Assembly: GCA_024305745.1 (NCBI GenBank)
Contig: JAHRBS010000002.1
Coordinates: forward strand, 1,922,001 to 1,986,000
Source: Polyporus tsugae
Lineage: Eukaryota; Basidiomycota; Agaricomycetes; Polyporales; Polyporaceae
Length of the DNA stretch: 64,000 nucleotides
Reading direction: 5' to 3'
Shown here: in pieces, positions 23,518 through 34,508 of the stretch
How the letters are laid out: each line of letters starts with the position of its first letter
Numbering within the stretch: the first letter of the stretch is position 1
The notes under the pieces: model-generated
The model's input: only the letters and a program-made list of their open reading frames with translations
Told to the model about the DNA's origin: nothing
Databases searched by the model: none
Made by a program: the position numbers and the translations under genes

Positions 23518-25724
23518 ATGCCTGACTTAACCAGACCTCCACCCTCTTCAGCCTCATCAACAACGTCTCCAACGGTGCTCGAAGAGCCGGGAGTAACCAG
23601 CTCGGCGGACGTTCTCTCCCAGCACACAGACGTGGAACGCAAGTCGCAGAAGAACTTGAGTGAGAAGGTGTCGAGCAGCGCGCGTGGAGGCGAGCTCGCA
23701 GAGGATGGTGTATTGGTCGTCAACTGGGACGGTCCCGATGATCCCGAGAACCCCAAGAAGTACGTGATTTGCGGTGTTATCTTCCCCAATTACGGAATCT
23801 GATTTTTGCGGGCGTAACCGCCCGGTGTGCTCGATCTGCAGTTGGGGATTCTCGCGCAAATGGGGTGCAACCGTCATTGTCTCGGCGTTCACGTTCATTA
23901 GCCCCGTTTCCTCTTCCATGATGGCGCCTGCGGGCGAGCAGATCGCCGGGGATTTTGGTGTTACAAATTCCGCGGTAATCGCACTATTCACTTCTGTGTT
24001 TGTAGCTGCCTATGGTGAGTACATGCATGCGTCTATGTTTTGCCAGGTGATCTGAACTGTCCTCACCTGTTGCACCATAGCCTTCGGTCCGCTTATTCTT
24101 GGCCCTCTGAGTGAACTATATGGTCGCTCTCGGGTTCTTCAATTAGCCAACCTCTGGTACCTGGGTATGTCTCAACCTACGAGTTCATAGGGTTCCCGCT
24201 CAATTCATTGACCAGCCTGGAACTTGGGTTGTGGATTCGCCAAGAACGAAGGCCAGCTGATCGCCTTCCGAATCTTGGCCGGGCTTGGTGGCAGTGCACC
24301 GCTCTCAGTGAGTAGCTAAGCTCCTTCTGGCAAATCGGGTTGTAATCGTCAATGCGAGGCCATGTAGGATACGCTGATTAACTGTATGCTACACTAGATT
24401 GGTGGTGGTTTGATCGGTGACGTTTGGCATCCGGAGGAGAGAGGAAAAGCTATCGCCGTTTACTCATTAGCGCCGCTTCTTGGCCCAGTCCTTGGGCCCA
24501 CCTGCGGGGCCTGGGTTGCTCAAAGGTCGACATGGCGCTGGGTCTTCTGGTCAACCTCCATCGTGGACGCATTCATCCAAGTCCTCGGAGTGTTTTTCTT
24601 ACAAGAAAGTGCGTAGTCTCTTGGCTTTGCGGTCGCCTCGTAAGGCTTATGTCGTGCTGTCGTGCAGCTTTTGCGCCGATACTTCTGGAGCGCAAAGCGA
24701 TCAGGATCCGCAAGAGTATGGACCCGGAGAAAGGGAGCGTCCGGGAGGTTCGCACTGTTTACGACGGTGCAGATCGGCAATGGCAAGTCATCGTCGCCAA
24801 GGCGCTCACCCGGCCGTTCACGCTCTTCGTGCGGGAGCCGATTATCCAGCTTCTAGGGATTTATATGGCCTTCATCTACGGGACCATGTACTGTAAGTGC
24901 CGGCTGTATGCATTTGACATCAGCATTAATTCATATTCCACCGCCAGTGTTCCTGACAACGATGCCTGCTATGTTCGGAGACACCTACCACGAACCGGTC
25001 GGCATCGCTGGCCTCCATTACCTCGCGCTCGGCGTTGGCCTCACGGGCGCGTCGCAGATCAACGCGCGATTACTCGACAGCATATATAGGCACTTCAAGG
25101 AGAAGAACGGCGGCGAGGGTAAGCCGGAGTACCGTCTACGTGCGTCCCGCTCTCCCGCATCGCATCCACCTCTATCTGAGACTAATTCGTCCCACATATA
25201 GCGACCATGATTCCTGGGACGTTCCTGCTCCCCATCGGGCTTTTCATCACTGGCTGGACTGCGAGGGCGGACGTCCCCTGGATTGCGCCCGACATCGGCA
25301 TTGCGGTCGTTGGGGCTGGCATTATCCTGAACTTCCAAGGCATTCAGACATATGTCATAGACGCGTTCACACTCCACGCCGCTTCCGGTACGTCATATCT
25401 ACGCGGATCCACGCATATTTACGTCCTGACTAATGATCACACCTCCAGCTCTCGCCGCAGTAACGTTCCTGCGCTCCCTGGCTGGCTTTGGCTTCCCATT
25501 ATTCGCTCCGGCGATGTACAATGCCCTCGGCTATGGCAAGGGCGATACCATTCTCGCCTGCTTTGCCATCGTAGTCGGCATTCCCACGTACGTGCCCTCT
25601 ATTTCTTCCTCCCAGTGTATTCCGTTCGACATAGACTTATGACTCGCGTCTGTTCAGGCCAATACTCCTCTGGAAGTACGGCGAACGGATTCGCAACGTA
25701 TCCAAATATGCGAAACGCTCATGA
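23518..25724 (+). CDS. MFS transporter, DHA1 (drug:H+ antiporter-1) type
   Basis: Ten exons join to 536 aa: 23518-23759, 23842-24014, 24081-24164, 24216-24307, 24398-24608, 24668-24892, 24948-25139, 25202-25387, 25449-25587, 25658-25724. A soluble acidic N-terminus of ~80 residues ends in the typical WDGPDDPENPKNW entry to TM1. Motif A is present as GPLSELYGRSRVLQ between TM2 and TM3, and GLIGDVWHPEERGKA with a PLLGPVLGPTCGAWV segment (motif C-like, TM5) follows. The central loop carries LERKAIRIRK, and the second half has YRLPTMIPGTFLLPIGLFITGW and FGFPLFAPAMYNALGYG. This is the polyamine/multidrug exporter branch. It should act at the plasma membrane by proton antiport; substrate unknown. 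It sits 1.1 kb upstream of the 3' end of a convergent ALDH. Confidence 0.88.
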
Positions 25725-26828
25725 TAAAAAGAAAACAACAAAAAAGAAAACAACGCGACTCGGACATGCCCCCAACCTCTACCACGACACCCACGACTCG
25801 GTGCATAGCATACACGACATACCATAGAAGACTATCGTCACCCATGTATAATTAGCGACACCCCCTTAATCTGCTGCAATGTCGACCTGTACCGCACCAC
25901 GGACGCCTCGCCCCTGCGGAAAGATCGCGGACGCCAGGACGCGCCGTGTCTGCGTCGAGTTGGGCTGGCGTAGGTTACCCCGTGCACCTACATATCGTTG
26001 ACGACCAATCCTGGACTTCTTGGCTCGCCATCTCACCCCTGTATGCAGGCCCCAGGAGCGCGGGACAGTTGTGCGGTTTACCGAGACCTAGGACCACGGA
26101 CGGACGCATTCGCCACCTACAGTACTAGTGATGACCAGTGCATGAATGTGTTTTTATGCGTTACTCAGTGGTTCCCGTTACGGACACATATGTACTCGTA
26201 CCTTGGTTGCCATCGCCCCGCGCTCGCAGTCTTTAGAGCTTTGGTTGTGGGTGAGTGTATACATACTGCATGTACGTTGGATTAGAACGCGGTGGAACTA
26301 TGGCCGGTGGGGAGGGAGACCACCGATACACTGCGCTGGTCACACAACGCTAGCTCGCGAGCTTGGGCTGCGCCAATTCACTTGCAGGCTTCGACACTTG
26401 TCTCATCTGTTCAAGCTCCTCTGGCGGTTGGGAAGTCGGCCCAACGGATCCGAAAGGGTCACGACGTGCGCAGAAGCGGTTGTAATGAAACCTACCTTTT
26501 TATGTACCACTAGATCTTCCCGCGGATCCACCAGATTGGCAAATAACTCGGCATCATCGACATAAAATAGACCCCATTGTCAGCCGGGGGAGGGTGCAAT
26601 GGATAGAACCAAGGGCAGTGGATGTAGTGTGGGCCATGAATTACTTGAGGTACCGGTCTGCCACATACAGCCGCCGTACACAGTGCATTGCCCGCCTGTA
26701 GGCGGCTGTTAGCGCTTAGAATTAGAAAGCGAAATAAGTCTAAGAGATACTAGAATACATGCAGGAATTCATCCAGTTATATACATGACTGCAAAGATAA
26801 TCATCCCCAGGAATCCGCGCGCGCAATC
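25725..26828. other. Convergent intergenic region, MFS and ALDH1
   Basis: Begins with an A-rich (AAAAAGAAAACAAC) tract likely near the MFS polyadenylation site. A possible stem pairs CAGCCGCC at 26668 with GGCGGCTG at about 26701. No coding region supported. Confidence 0.4.
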
Positions 26829-29086
26829 TCAAGGATTCCTGACCACGAGCGACTGGATGAAGGTCCACGAAGAGAGACCATGCTTTGAGCATTCCACCCC
26901 GACGCCCGAATGCTGTTTGTTCATTAGAAACGCTGGTCAGAAACGTCGTGTCAGAGCGGAAGCAATCGAATTACCCACCTTAGTTCCACCCAGAGGCTAG
27001 GCAGGGTGAGTAAAACGGTCAGCCAATAGGTCAAGGTCATGGTCATGGGGGTGTGATACGAGCGCGAAGGACGGATACTTACGTGGTCACCTGAGACTGC
27101 TCCCCACTCGTTGACCCACACTGCCGTGAAGAGGACATTCTCAGCGCAAATTGCGGTGGACAAGAGGCTTAAAGTTCCCTTACCCATGCCGTGATATAAC
27201 CCATCAGCGATGCGCTGGACGCGATCCATATCCCGGCCCCACACTGACGAACTGAAGCCGAATTCGGTTGCGTCTAGAGGAGAGCAACCGGCGTCGAACA
27301 TCAACATGCACCGTCAGCGGCGAGACGTGGCGAGAAGGGCGGGCACGTACTCGCTCGGCGCACGACCTCGTCGTCGTCTTTCCATTTCAAGAGCGGGACG
27401 ATGGGGCCGAACTCTGCAGCGACTACTGAGCTCGCGAGCACACGCAGGACAGGCGGAAACTCACGCTCTTCGCGGACCACGCGACACTCGTCCGGGGGGT
27501 CGTCGAGAATGGTGAGGGGGACGAAGTAGCCCTTCTCGCCTGCTGGACGGACGTCACTCTGGAACGCGACCTTGTATCCGTTCTCCTCGCAATCGGTGAG
27601 AAGGCCCCTGCGACAGACGGAGAGCATGGCGTCAGGTCTGCCAGGCTGCACATGCGCGATGGGAGCCTGGTGAGAGAGACGCACCGGAGCCTGTCGTACT
27701 GCCCCTTGTTCTGAACAGGGCCCATGGTCACGTCCGGATCGAATGGGTTCCCAATCTTGACGTCCTTTGCCATCGCGATGAGTTCCGCCTTCACCGCGTC
27801 ATAGATGTTCTCGTGTATGAAGAGTCTCTTCATCGCGAAGCAAACCTGGCCGGCGTTGTGGGTGGCGCCCAGGAAGAGCATCCTGTTCCCGTCACCGTCA
27901 GTCGCAAGGAGAGAGGAGAGGCTTTGTGCTGCGGCACGTACTGTGCGACCTCCTTCACGTCGACGTCGTCCAGCACGATAGCGGGGTCGTTGCCCCCGAG
28001 CTCAAGAGTGATGCTCTTGAGCTCGTCCGCTGCATCGCGCATGATTGACTTGCCCGCCACAGTGGAGCCCGTCACAGATATGCGCATAATGCGGGGATGC
28101 TTGACCATCAGCTGACCGCTGAACCCAAGTTGGTATCTATCAGAACACACAACACCAGCGGAAGCTATTAAAGATAACTCACAGATCTTTGCCGCCATTG
28201 AGGACTTGTAAAACGCCGGGAGGGAGGATCGTCTGAGCGAGCTCAACGAATTTGAGAATGATGCAGGGCGCAGTCGGGGGCGCCTTGAGGATCATGCAGT
28301 TCCCGGCGAGGATCGCCTGTGCGAATTTGTTGACGCATAGCGTCAACGGAAAGCTGCGACGGGAACGGCCAAGGTTCGTTAGCTCGCGAGACAACCTCGG
28401 GCGCGAGAGTGGCGTCTCACTTAAACGGACATATGCTTGCTACCTACCGTACACGTGAGCAGTGTGCGGGACCAGACGATATATGCGGGGCTTGGGACTT
28501 ACCACTCCAAACGGCCGGAAGCGGATTTTGGAGACGCGTCCGGACGCTTCGGTGCGGACTTCGTCTTCCAGCTTCTGCTTCGAGACCGCCCGCAGCCACG
28601 GCGCCGAGATGCTCAGCTCGAACCCCCTGCAATCCAATCCGACACCGACCGGAGCCGTGTAAAGTGTCTGTGTCAGTGTGCGGCTTCGTAGTTTCCAAAA
28701 CGTACTTACGCGCTCCCGCGGTCCTTCCCCACCTCCTGCATGAGCAGCTGCGCGAACTGCTCCGCGTGCTGATCAATGAGATCCGCAAGCTTGCTCAGCG
28801 CCGCCTGCCGCGCCTCCCAGGGCGTCGCGCTCCACGCAGGGAACGCGCGTTCCGCGGCTAGGATTGCCTCGTCGAGCTGCTCGGCGGTGGCAACGGGGAC
28901 ACGCACGAAGACCTCCTCGGTCGCGGGGTTGACGATGTCCGCCGCGGTGGGGGACGTGGCTTTCTTCCCGTCGATGATGTTCGCACTATGGTGAGAAAAG
29001 GGTTGAGATTCGGGGGATTCGGCGCTGGACCCGCGGAAGGCACAGGGTAAAACTCACAAGTCATCCTCGAACGAAAAGTTGGTCAT
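26829..29086 (-). CDS. Aldehyde dehydrogenase family protein 1
   Basis: Thirteen exons, 5' to 3': 29086-29058, 28985-28710, 28626-28503, 28443-28421, 28353-28183, 28118-27942, 27882-27685, 27607-27465, 27413-27351, 27273-27184, 27120-27083, 26996-26979, 26912-26829; 477 aa. NAD(P)+-dependent oxidation of an aldehyde to an acid. Key motifs: cofactor-region ILAGNCMILKAPPTAP, SVTGST near residue 226, general base Glu~247 in LELGGND, catalytic Cys~281 in HNAGQVCFAMKR, QFGPIVPLLKW, and the C-terminal PLGGTKHSG. The product resembles the salicylaldehyde/vanillin-type ALDH branch. Substrate unproven; no targeting peptide seen, so probably cytosolic. A 23-nt exon coding VASICPFN is essential to the frame. 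A paralog with the same exon plan lies at 53698-55928 on the other strand. Confidence 0.9.
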
Positions 29087-29197
29087 GAACGCGTCAGTCT
29101 CAACCTCAGATGGGGCTCGGGAAGGGTCGTTGGGGGCCGCCGGGGGAAGGCTGTGGTAGAGGGGGAAGAACCTGAAAAGCGTTGACGCCAGAGGCCG

Positions 29198-29211
29198 CGT
29201 ATATATATACT
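29198..29211 (-). promoter_or_regulatory. TATA-like element upstream of ALDH1
   Basis: An alternating TATATATATA run lies about 115-125 bases upstream of the ALDH1 ATG on the minus strand, a position suited to a core promoter with a short 5' UTR. It could also be a chance dinucleotide repeat. Confidence 0.35.
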
Positions 29212-30387
29212 CGTGAGGGAGGTGAATAGACGGCGTCCCAAGCTGTGTTGGGAGACACCATAACGAGAGGAAGACAGGGACGATCGGGAGCTCTGATATG
29301 GTATATGCGTGTGCATGATGGGAGACGCCCCGGGCTGGTGGATCTGTCATCGCCCGCAACCAATGCGGCTTAAATACTCCCTCAGCGCTAGGGACACAAC
29401 AATAATGTGCAGCGGGGACACTCCACACCCCGTACGATGATTTCAGCTTCAAGCCCCGTGGCCTGAGTCCGCGGCATTGCACATGCCTCGTTTCGGCCCT
29501 TGTGGAGAGCTATCTTGGCTCCTGGGAAGCATGGCACTGTTCCTAGAAGCGACGAGCGATTGTTTCGCCTGCACCGGAGATATACGCGTTTGGGACCGAA
29601 GTGGTGTGAGTGACGGCGGTTAACGCGTGATAAGTGCAGTACTAGTACCGTCTTCATGCCGCATGACAAAAACACAGATGTCTGACACGGATGTGCAAAG
29701 ACCCTACACCCTCTGCAGTAATTGAACGAGCAGATGGAGGCGCGTCTGCAAACTGACTTGCGTAAAGTAAGCACGTGCAGCAGGGGGCCGGAGTGGCGAG
29801 ACTCGACTGGGGCTCGTTTTCATGTCGGAAATTCGTGACAATTGGGGAGCTGTAACGGTGATTGGGCCATGGGATTTGGGAAGCCTTGAGCTGATGCATA
29901 CGTCATGAAAAGAGGGCTGCACGTACTTAGCGTCGGTGAGATCGGGAACCTGCTGTTCGCGACGCCGTGCGAAGAGGAGGTAGTGAGAAAAGGGCGGGGA
30001 TCATGGCAGGTTCCTCGAAATTTTAACTTAAGCTTTAAGGCAGCGCAGCGCGAACACAATTGGGCATCGCGGCTTGGGAAGAGCGAGGAGCATTGCGCAG
30101 ACAATTGGGAATAACGTCGTGAGATGCCAGTGCTCGAGGCTGCTGGGCTGGGAGCTTGAAGACCGTGAGTCCTCAGGCTTGCGAGAAGAGCCCGGTACGA
30201 CGGCCATTGGGATACGTCCGAGAGGCGTAAAGCTGTGGAAGAAGGGATGCAAGAGGCTGAGGTAGTAACCGGTTCATAGTAACCCCTTCGAAGCTCGTGG
30301 CCGTTCTGGACAAAAGTTAACGTTATGTAAGCCATCGGGAGAGTTTCGCATGGCTGGCGCCCGGGCACGTGACCGTAACCAGCTTCC
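29212..30387. other. Intergenic region upstream of ALDH1
   Basis: No supported gene. Frames at 29388-29774 and 29820-30389 (minus) have no domain and no convincing splice sites. It ends at the target-site duplication of a transposon. Confidence 0.4.
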
Positions 30388-31808
30388 ATTCAAATTAGTG
30401 CTGCCGCGGAGCGGAGCCAGAGTTTCTCTGGAGTGTCGGCTATCAACTCCGGTCAACTCTGAGGTCCTCCGGAGCACTCTGGAGTTTGTCATGTGATCGG
30501 GCGGTCCATATGCGAAGATAGCGCGTAGCGAGAAAGACAAGGTGCTTTGGGGGTGAGTCCTCCTGCGGTAGTGGCAGATGGCTCGCGCAAACAGTATCTA
30601 TCTACAAGTAGTGTACCGCTGTAGTGAACTAATCGCTCGGATTGTCGCGCGCTTCATGCACCCATCGTAAAAACTCCTGCGTGCATCCACACTATAAGAG
30701 TTGCGCTGCCAAGTCCTCATTGTCCACAAGCTGCTCGCGCGTCTGCAACTCCGCTGCTGTTGCAACTCCATGCAGTCTGCGATGTTTGCGACACTGACTC
30801 TTAAGTGAGAACTTCAGTACCTGAAGAACTTCCATCATCACGCTTGAAAGACCAGAGTGACTAAGGGTGTCCCTTGCTTGAGGAGAAGATGCACTTGGAT
30901 CCCACACATTGTGAGTGCGACTTGGGAGTACAAGGGATAGTGGACGTGCGCGATAGACAGGGGCCGTCCTACACAGGTAGAATCCCAGTACATTAGTGCA
31001 GGACCGAGCTGATAAAAGGGGTAGACTCGCATTCCAGGATAGGGGGTCGCGCTGCATGGTCAGCCCATCAGAAATGTACGCCTGAAGCTCTTACTTGACT
31101 GCCACTTTATCCATCGCATGTAAGCATTCCAGCCGTTCTTCATCTGTTTCCTCTACTAGGGTGCCGCCGCCCGGACGTGTCAAGTCTGTGCCATAATGAG
31201 CGAGCAGGGGGGGGGGTTATATGTGGATGCTGTTGCATTGAAATAAGACGCGCCTCCACTTCCCGTGTGTGATATGTCACTGTTACCGGCCGCCTGGAGG
31301 CTTGGGGTTGCAGCATCAAGACAGGTTCCACTGGCAGATGCGCGCGCAGCGCAATTCTCCCCGTCGTCCACACGGAACCCAAGCATCTGCAATACTTCCC
31401 TGTCAGTTACCTCAGACCTCTTTCTATGCAACGCGACGAGGGCCGGGGCCGCAGCGCTGATCGCATTCAGAGCCTGGGGCCAAAACAACTTGTGCGCCAT
31501 CGGAGGGCAGGAGGCGAGCCAGGTGGGGCAGTATAAGAGACAAGAAAGGATGCGCGTCGGCGAAGACGCGACGCGGCAGACTTGTAGGAGCGCGTCGCGT
31601 TTGGAACGTGATCGCGTTCTACAAGGGCTCGTGCAAAGATTGTGGGAAGTTGCAAGAAGTCGCGATGCCCGCAGGCGACATAGACGCCCACTCCAGAGAA
31701 ACTCCAGATCACTCCGGAGTTTCCTGGAGTGGCGCGCCGAGATGCCGTTCGGAGCGGAGTGGTCTGGAGTTCAGAGCAGACCGACTCTGCGGCAGCACTA
31801 ATTCAAAT
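30388..31808. mobile_element. Non-autonomous hAT-like DNA transposon with 8-bp TSD
   Basis: A 1405-bp segment (30396-31800) is flanked by perfect direct copies of ATTCAAAT at 30388-30395 and 31801-31808. Its ends are inverted repeats: TAGTGCTGCCGCGGAG on the left, and the complement of TAGTGCTGCCGCAGAG on the right, one mismatch in 16. Both subterminal regions are packed with CTCCGGAG and CTCTGGAG motifs in both orientations (about 30420-30485 and 31690-31775). An 8-bp duplication, short TIRs and clustered subterminal motifs match the hAT superfamily. No transposase reading frame with an hAT dimerisation domain is evident; the 178-aa frame at 31265-31801 is unrelated, so the element should depend on a transposase encoded elsewhere. 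Confidence 0.8.
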
Positions 31809-32067
31809 TGTGCTCCTCCTTTAACTTAAGCCTGAATTCGACTGCCTGCCCTGTTGCGTGCAGAGAAGCCAACTATGGCTAGTGAGGTAGTATTTACCAC
31901 ATGAGGACCGCCCACTACGTATCAGTCTTTGCCTATGGTGTACATATCTGTAACGTACTACGCGTATATCTGCCATGTCACCGTTCCGAACAGTGAGCAC
32001 CCAGATAATGACTAGACTTCAAAGCTTCACATACGACGTGTTGAGAATAAGTAACTGGCAATTTGGT
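31809..32067. other. Short spacer between two transposons
   Basis: About 260 bases of AT-richer sequence without a gene, separating the hAT-like element from the next short inverted-repeat element. Confidence 0.5.
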
Positions 32068-32495
32068 CAATGTCTCAGAACGTAAGTTTTTCGCCCCAGC
32101 GGGCTACGTAGCGGCTCAAAGCGCTCAAAGGGTTTTTTCCCCCCTAAAAAGTCTTTACCCTCGGTTAGCTGTTAGGGTTTGGGTTTGGGTTCGGTTAGGG
32201 TTAGGGTGTTAGGGTTCAGGGCCCTATGTACTTTATCCCCCCCAGAGGTTAGGCGGTCTGATTTAATCGCGCGAACGAGGCTTTAGAGTGCCCGCCTGAG
32301 TGCTCCCGGCTCGGGGGACCCCCCGAGCGCAGCGAGGGAGGGGAGGGAGCACGAATGGCGGGGCCCCCTTCGCGCACCCCCAGAATAAGCGCTTAACAAA
32401 AAAAAACTTTACTTGCAAGGCTATAGCGACTATATAGCCGCTACGTAGCCCGCTAATAGCCCGCTGGTGCGAAAATCTAACGTTCCCCAATGTCT
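32068..32495. mobile_element. Short TIR element (MITE) with telomere-like repeats
   Basis: A 412-bp element (32076-32487) sits between perfect direct repeats CAATGTCT at 32068-32075 and 32488-32495. The ends are imperfect inverted repeats of about 30 nt sharing the core AACGT.AG.TTTTCGC.CCAGCGGGCTA, then GCGGGCTACGTAGCGGCT. The interior holds a tract of degenerate TTAGGG/TTTGGG units at about 32163-32218 and GC-rich palindromic sequence at 32290-32390. There is no coding capacity. The 8-bp duplication suggests mobilisation by an hAT-like transposase, although the outermost three bases of the two ends do not match. Confidence 0.75.
32163..32218 (+). repeat. Interstitial telomere-like (TTAGGG) repeat tract
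   Basis: Consecutive TTAGGG-like units with variants TTTGGG and TTCGG, including one exact TTAGGGTTAGGG dimer and several near copies. It lies wholly inside the short TIR element, not at a chromosome end. Confidence 0.75.
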
Positions 32496-33135
32496 TGTCA
32501 CGAACGATCCGAAAACGATCCCGATCAGAGAGACAGACGTATTCGGTGACGCCACAACTGAAACGCGATCGGGCCGATCATTCCCCCAACAACAGTTCAA
32601 ATACGTAAACAATTTCCGATTCCAGTCCCAGTCCTCGCCCAGTCACCAGTGCTTCGTCGGCCTGCGGAATGCACCGTAGATAGCGACGTTGAGCTCAAAC
32701 CAACTCCGGCGCAGCGATAGAATTGACAAAGCTTGCGTGTATCTTAGTGCATAGGGAAGCATAGTAGCCTGAGTAGTCCAGCGAAAACCTCCAGTGTTTA
32801 ATACACACAGGACACGTCTGCAGGCGAATGAAGTCTGGTCCATGGTACTGTAACACTCGATACACACAGCTTGTCCAATAAGAGGTGAGATGTGAGGTTG
32901 GGGTATACTGAACGCGAGAGCTGATGCGCGATTCCATCATGTACGCTGTCTAAACCCCGAAGAGCACATCGGAGGAACGAGAGCGAAAAGAGTTAGGCTA
33001 AGGCAGGCTTGACGGCGGCGAGCGTGAAGCGGGCTACTAGGTAAGTCCATGTAATGCTATTAAACGGGGGTGAGGATATCGCTTGGTCCTCCCAGAAGCC
33101 AAGGTCTGGATTTTCCGGAACGAGCAGTCAGGTCA
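32496..33135. other. Intergenic region downstream of hydrophobin
   Basis: No gene supported. Holds the 3' flank of the hydrophobin gene and several short frames without domains. Confidence 0.4.
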
Positions 33136-33809
33136 TTAGAGAGTGACTGAAACGAAACGAGGGTTAGCTAACACAGTGCGTGCAGCAAGTGCACGTAGTT
33201 GACATACTCGGGATGCAGCCAATGGAGACCAGGCCGCCCTTGCTGTTGTTCTCACAGCACACGGGGCGCTGGGAGCTGTTGGACAGAAGCGTGGGCGTTT
33301 GACGTTAGCATTCGTAATCGAGGAGCAGTGTAAACCGAGACGCACCAGCTGCTGGCGGAGCCAAGACCGACGACGCTCAAAGGTGAGCACTGAAGCCCGA
33401 CTAGGACATCGCCCGCAATTCCGCTGAGACCGATGAGGCCAAGGATCGTGGAGACGACGTTGTCGTTGGCCTTGGAGACTTGGTTGCAGCACTGGACGCT
33501 GCCCGTGTTGCAGTTGTAGTCGCCGCCAGAGGGCGTGCCAGAGGGAGTGGCGCCCCTCGCTTCATCTTTTGTACAACGGTGTGATGCGTCAGCGGAGATG
33601 ATCATGCGACCGAAACGGGAAACACGAAGCTAGATGCTCTATACGAGGTGAGGAATGAGACACTCACTGTTGGTGCGGGAGGGACGGCGGTTTGTGTGGC
33701 GGGGAGGGAGGGGTTGGAGACCACGGGCCATGCGTTGGCCGTTAGTCTCGCTGGCCTGGACAGAGGCCGCGGCGGCGATGACAGCAGCAACAGCATAGGA
33801 GAACTTCAT
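33136..33809 (-). CDS. Class I hydrophobin
   Basis: Exons 33809-33668, 33565-33346, 33275-33208 and 33146-33136 (minus) give 146 aa. Signal peptide MKFSYAVAAVIAAAASVQA, then a variable basic/Pro-rich stretch. The eight conserved cysteines are present in order C, CC, C, C, CC, C: NCNTGSVQCC, then a 32-residue loop to LQCSPL, 13 residues to SSCSQRPVCC, then 12 residues to SIGC. Spacings fit class I. The last exon is only 11 nt and restores the standard GCIPITL ending; reading through its intron would instead give a tail with four extra cysteines, which I reject because donor gtatgt, branch CTAAC and acceptor tttcag are all there. The protein should be secreted and self-assemble into amphipathic rodlets on aerial hyphae or fruit bodies. 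Confidence 0.93.
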
Positions 33810-33981
33810 GTTGAGCTAAGTAGTGGGGGAGGCGGCCGCAAGGGATTAGTTCGAGAGCTCGAGAGCAATGAACGAAGAGGGCAAAAGAATGACGGGAGGC
33901 ACGAAGCCGAGACGGGGCGAGGGCAGGGGAGAGGAGGGTGCAAGAGCAGGAAACCGACCCGCCTCTACGCACGGAACGCGG

Positions 33982-33987
33982 TTTATA
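33982..33987 (-). promoter_or_regulatory. TATA box of the hydrophobin gene
   Basis: TATAAA on the minus strand, about 175 bases upstream of the hydrophobin ATG. Highly expressed hydrophobin genes commonly have a TATA box, and the distance would give a 5' UTR of roughly 140 nt. Confidence 0.5.
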
Positions 33988-34508
33988 AGTACGGCGGCGC
34001 GGCGCGTCTGCAGGATACGATAGGGTAAGATCTCGTCTCAAACACGGGCGAACCTCACCAGAACTGGACGGCGAGACCTCGGCTTGGCTTTCTATCAGAG
34101 AAGCGGGCCTGCCACATTAACGGCGCTAGCACTGTCTTACGTTTGAAACGCCGTCGAGGATGGGCGCGGCAGCGCATCGCAGCCGACGTTAACGTTGGGC
34201 CGAGCCGCACTGAGCCCGACCTCCTTCGAGCTGAACACTCCAGAGTTCCTATCATACTTGGGCCTGAGCACAGAGGATCGGGAGGAGAAAAATACTGGGA
34301 CACACCGAGCTACGCCGAGATGGACCATTAAGCAAGAGCGACCGTTTCGCGGAGGGACGACAGATGGAGTAAAATGCATCCCGCAGCAACATGGAAGCGA
34401 GCCGCCAGATATTAGCCGGTGACAATCTGCGAAGCCCGTCTTCCCGGCCATGCGGAGAGCCTAGCCCACACCGCTCGCTCAACCCCGTCAAAGGACACAT
34501 CCGCCAAG
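33988..34508. other. Intergenic region
   Basis: Upstream side of the hydrophobin gene. Short overlapping frames on both strands but nothing with a recognisable domain. Confidence 0.4.

Noticed and set aside
28354..28502. Apparent loss of the conserved Asn segment in both ALDH genes
   Set aside because: A 23-nt exon (28421-28443 here, 54314-54336 in the paralog) supplies the missing VASICPFN / CAAIVAFN residues in both.
31265..31801. 178-aa frame inside the hAT-like element as a possible transposase
   Set aside because: No hAT catalytic or dimerisation residues; its C-terminal part simply translates the subterminal repeats and TIR.
33190..33207. Hydrophobin C-terminal extension with four extra cysteines
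   Set aside because: It arises only if the last intron is read through. Donor gtatgt, branch CTAAC and acceptor tttcag restore the standard GCIPITL ending.
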